Shown: piece by piece, positions 47,705 to 48,648 of the stretch
Layout of the letters: each line of letters opens with the position of its first letter
Numbering within the stretch: the stretch's first letter is position 1
DNA from: Ruminococcus sp.
GTDB lineage: Bacteria > Bacillota > Clostridia > Oscillospirales > Acutalibacteraceae
Length of the DNA stretch: 48,648 bases
Direction: 5' to 3'
NCBI GenBank assembly: GCA_017404665.1
Contig: JAFRBX010000064.1
Coordinates: 1-48,648, forward strand
Translations under genes and position numbers: made by a program
Notes under the pieces: generated by a model
Seen by the model: only the letters and a program-made list of their open reading frames with translations
Told to the model about the DNA's origin: nothing
The model's database searches: none

Positions 47705-48421
47705 ATGAACTTGATAGATACTCACTTCCACTTGGATTTTTATCAAGATCATAAACGTTGGTATGAGTATATTAATCAACATAAGCAATATACCTTATGT
47801 GTTACTAATTCTCCTGGTGTATATTATTCATGCAAAAGAATATATCCAGAAACTAAGTATCTCAAATTTGCTTTAGGATATAATCCGAAAAATGTAAATT
47901 CCGAAAGATTTGACAAAAGATTGTTTAATCATTTGTTGGGTGAGACAAAGTATATTGGTGAAGTAGGTTTAGATTTTACAGGAAAACTTAAAGATAAACA
48001 AAAGGAACAGGTTCAAATTTTTGATTATATTTGTGCAGCTGTTTCAAATTGTCAGATATTAAGTATTCACTCAAATCATGCCGAGAAAACTGTTTTGGAA
48101 ATCTTGATGCATAATAGAGTAAAAAAAGCCATAATGCATTGGTATTCTGGTGATTTACAAACGTTAAATGAATTGATAAGAAATGGTTACTATTTTTCTA
48201 TTAATAGTAACATGATAAACTCTCCGAAAGGACAAGTAATAATCCGTACTATTCCCATGGATAAAATTCTTATTGAAAGCGACGGTCCATTTACAAAGAT
48301 TTACTCAAAGAGATATGATCCGTCAAAATTACAAAATACCTATCGCCAACTGGGTGAGTTTTTGAAATGCGAAAGAATTGAGGCTATGATATGGAATAAT
48401 TTTAATTCTTTGCTGAGTTAG
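47705..48421 (+). CDS. qatD: QatD: TatD-like metal-dependent nuclease
   Basis: This 238-residue TatD-family hydrolase has the metal ligands of the amidohydrolase fold: DTHFHLD (His7, His9), GEVGLD (Glu86), SIHSNHAE (His122), MHWYSG (His145) and ESDGPF (Asp193). By family TatD enzymes are DNases. The frame includes a GTG at 47696, but the ATG at 47705 follows AGGTG at six bases and begins MNLIDTHFHLD. It starts one base after the qatC stop and ends the operon at a terminator. Confidence 0.92.
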   Translation: MNLIDTHFHLDFYQDHKRWYEYINQHKQYTLCVTNSPGVYYSCKRIYPETKYLKFALGYNPKNVNSERFDKRLFNHLLGETKYIGEVGLDFTGKLKDKQKEQVQIFDYICAAVSNCQILSIHSNHAEKTVLEILMHNRVKKAIMHWYSGDLQTLNELIRNGYYFSINSNMINSPKGQVIIRTIPMDKILIESDGPFTKIYSKRYDPSKLQNTYRQLGEFLKCERIEAMIWNNFNSLLS

Positions 48422-48443
48422 TCTAAAATGTATAATAAAAGGC

Positions 48444-48480
48444 GAGCAGAACGGTATATCCCCGCTCTGCTCTTTTCTTT
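48444..48480 (+). terminator. Terminator of the Qat operon
   Basis: GAGCAGA (48444-48450) pairs with TCTGCTC (48466-48472), followed by TTTTCTTT. Confidence 0.85.
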
Positions 48481-48543
48481 ACTATTTCATACTAATATTC
48501 AATTAAACGTAACCGCTCAATAACCACCCCCTGACATAAAACG

Positions 48544-48568
48544 AACCCTCCACAGTAAGCAGAGGGTT
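48544..48568 (-). terminator. Hairpin after the right-edge gene
   Basis: AACCCTC (48544-48550) pairs with GAGGGTT (48562-48568). On the minus strand it is followed by CGTTTTATG, 20 bp after the stop of the partial gene; it could act on both strands. Confidence 0.65.
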
Positions 48569-48587
48569 TTCGTACAAATATGGAGTT

Positions 48588-48648
48588 TTATTCTTCGGTT
48601 GATGACGTCGGTTTTGTGCGCCGAGCTATGGATTGCTTCATCTCCTCG
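48588..48648 (-). CDS. Partial gene, C-terminal end only
   Basis: Reading the minus strand from the window edge gives EEMKQSIARRTKPTSSTEE and a TAA at 48588-48590. The tail is basic then Ser/Thr-rich, and a terminator-like hairpin follows, which supports a real gene end. Only 19 residues are visible, so I cannot name it. Confidence 0.45.
   Translation of the reverse strand, partial: EEMKQSIARRTKPTSSTEE

Noticed and set aside
43766-48421. KAP/QatB/QueC-like/TatD operon as an undescribed system
   Set aside because: Gene content and order match the published Qat anti-phage system, so only its neighbourhood is new.

Overview
The window looks like a chromosome segment of a gut-type Clostridia, most likely a Ruminococcus or Oscillospiraceae relative. 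This is inferred from a dockerin-bearing secreted protein, a very large secreted BspA/InlB-repeat protein, clostridial ribosome-binding sites, sigma-A promoters of the TTGACA-17-TATAAT kind, and clostridial small-protein families. No rRNA or tRNA gene was seen.

Layout. Bases 1-1500 hold the remnant of a TnpV-type mobile-element gene, a LexA-like self-cleaving repressor with a well-formed promoter flanked by two matching operators, and a small DUF6809-like protein. Bases 1.6-12.2 kb are a minus-strand cell-surface block: a 2826-residue secreted repeat protein, a membrane protein, and an operon encoding a lipoprotein, a small dockerin protein and a 56-residue GTG-start peptide. Bases 12.9-16.6 kb are a minus-strand operon (MIF-like tautomerase, ddl, murF, exonuclease III). 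Bases 16.7-28.9 kb are core genes: a CDF metal exporter, fba, a polysaccharide deacetylase, an internally duplicated unknown protein, a membrane-anchored GH25 lysozyme, luxS, trmL, a membrane-bound HTH-RDD regulator, and the glycolytic run pgk-tpiA-gpmI. Bases 29-37.4 kb hold a membrane protein/HTH/flavodoxin operon with three operator palindromes, two paralogous 79-residue membrane proteins, an EF-G-like GTPase without a clear NKxD motif, a DUF4190-like protein, lgt, and a zinc-ribbon protein/cysK/NUDIX operon.

From about 37.7 kb the window becomes a genomic island. It starts with a truncated VapE-type helicase and a mobile-element scar, then an HTH regulator. Next is a restriction-modification locus: a GTG-start protein that fuses an HTH to two methyltransferase modules, convergent with a controller protein and two different restriction endonuclease genes. 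Divergent from these is a complete, AT-rich four-gene operon matching the QatABCD anti-phage system (KAP ATPase, QatB, QueC-like QatC, TatD-like QatD). The island reaches nearly to the right edge, where the 3' end of another gene enters.

The intergenic DNA is rich in small palindromic elements: six copies of a REP-like hairpin, a two-copy inverted-end element, a 268-bp triple-nested palindrome, and short hairpins placed just before ribosome-binding sites. The most novel-looking items are the dual-methyltransferase/two-nuclease R-M architecture beside Qat, the two autoregulatory operator arrays, and the nested palindromes. Qat itself is already described.
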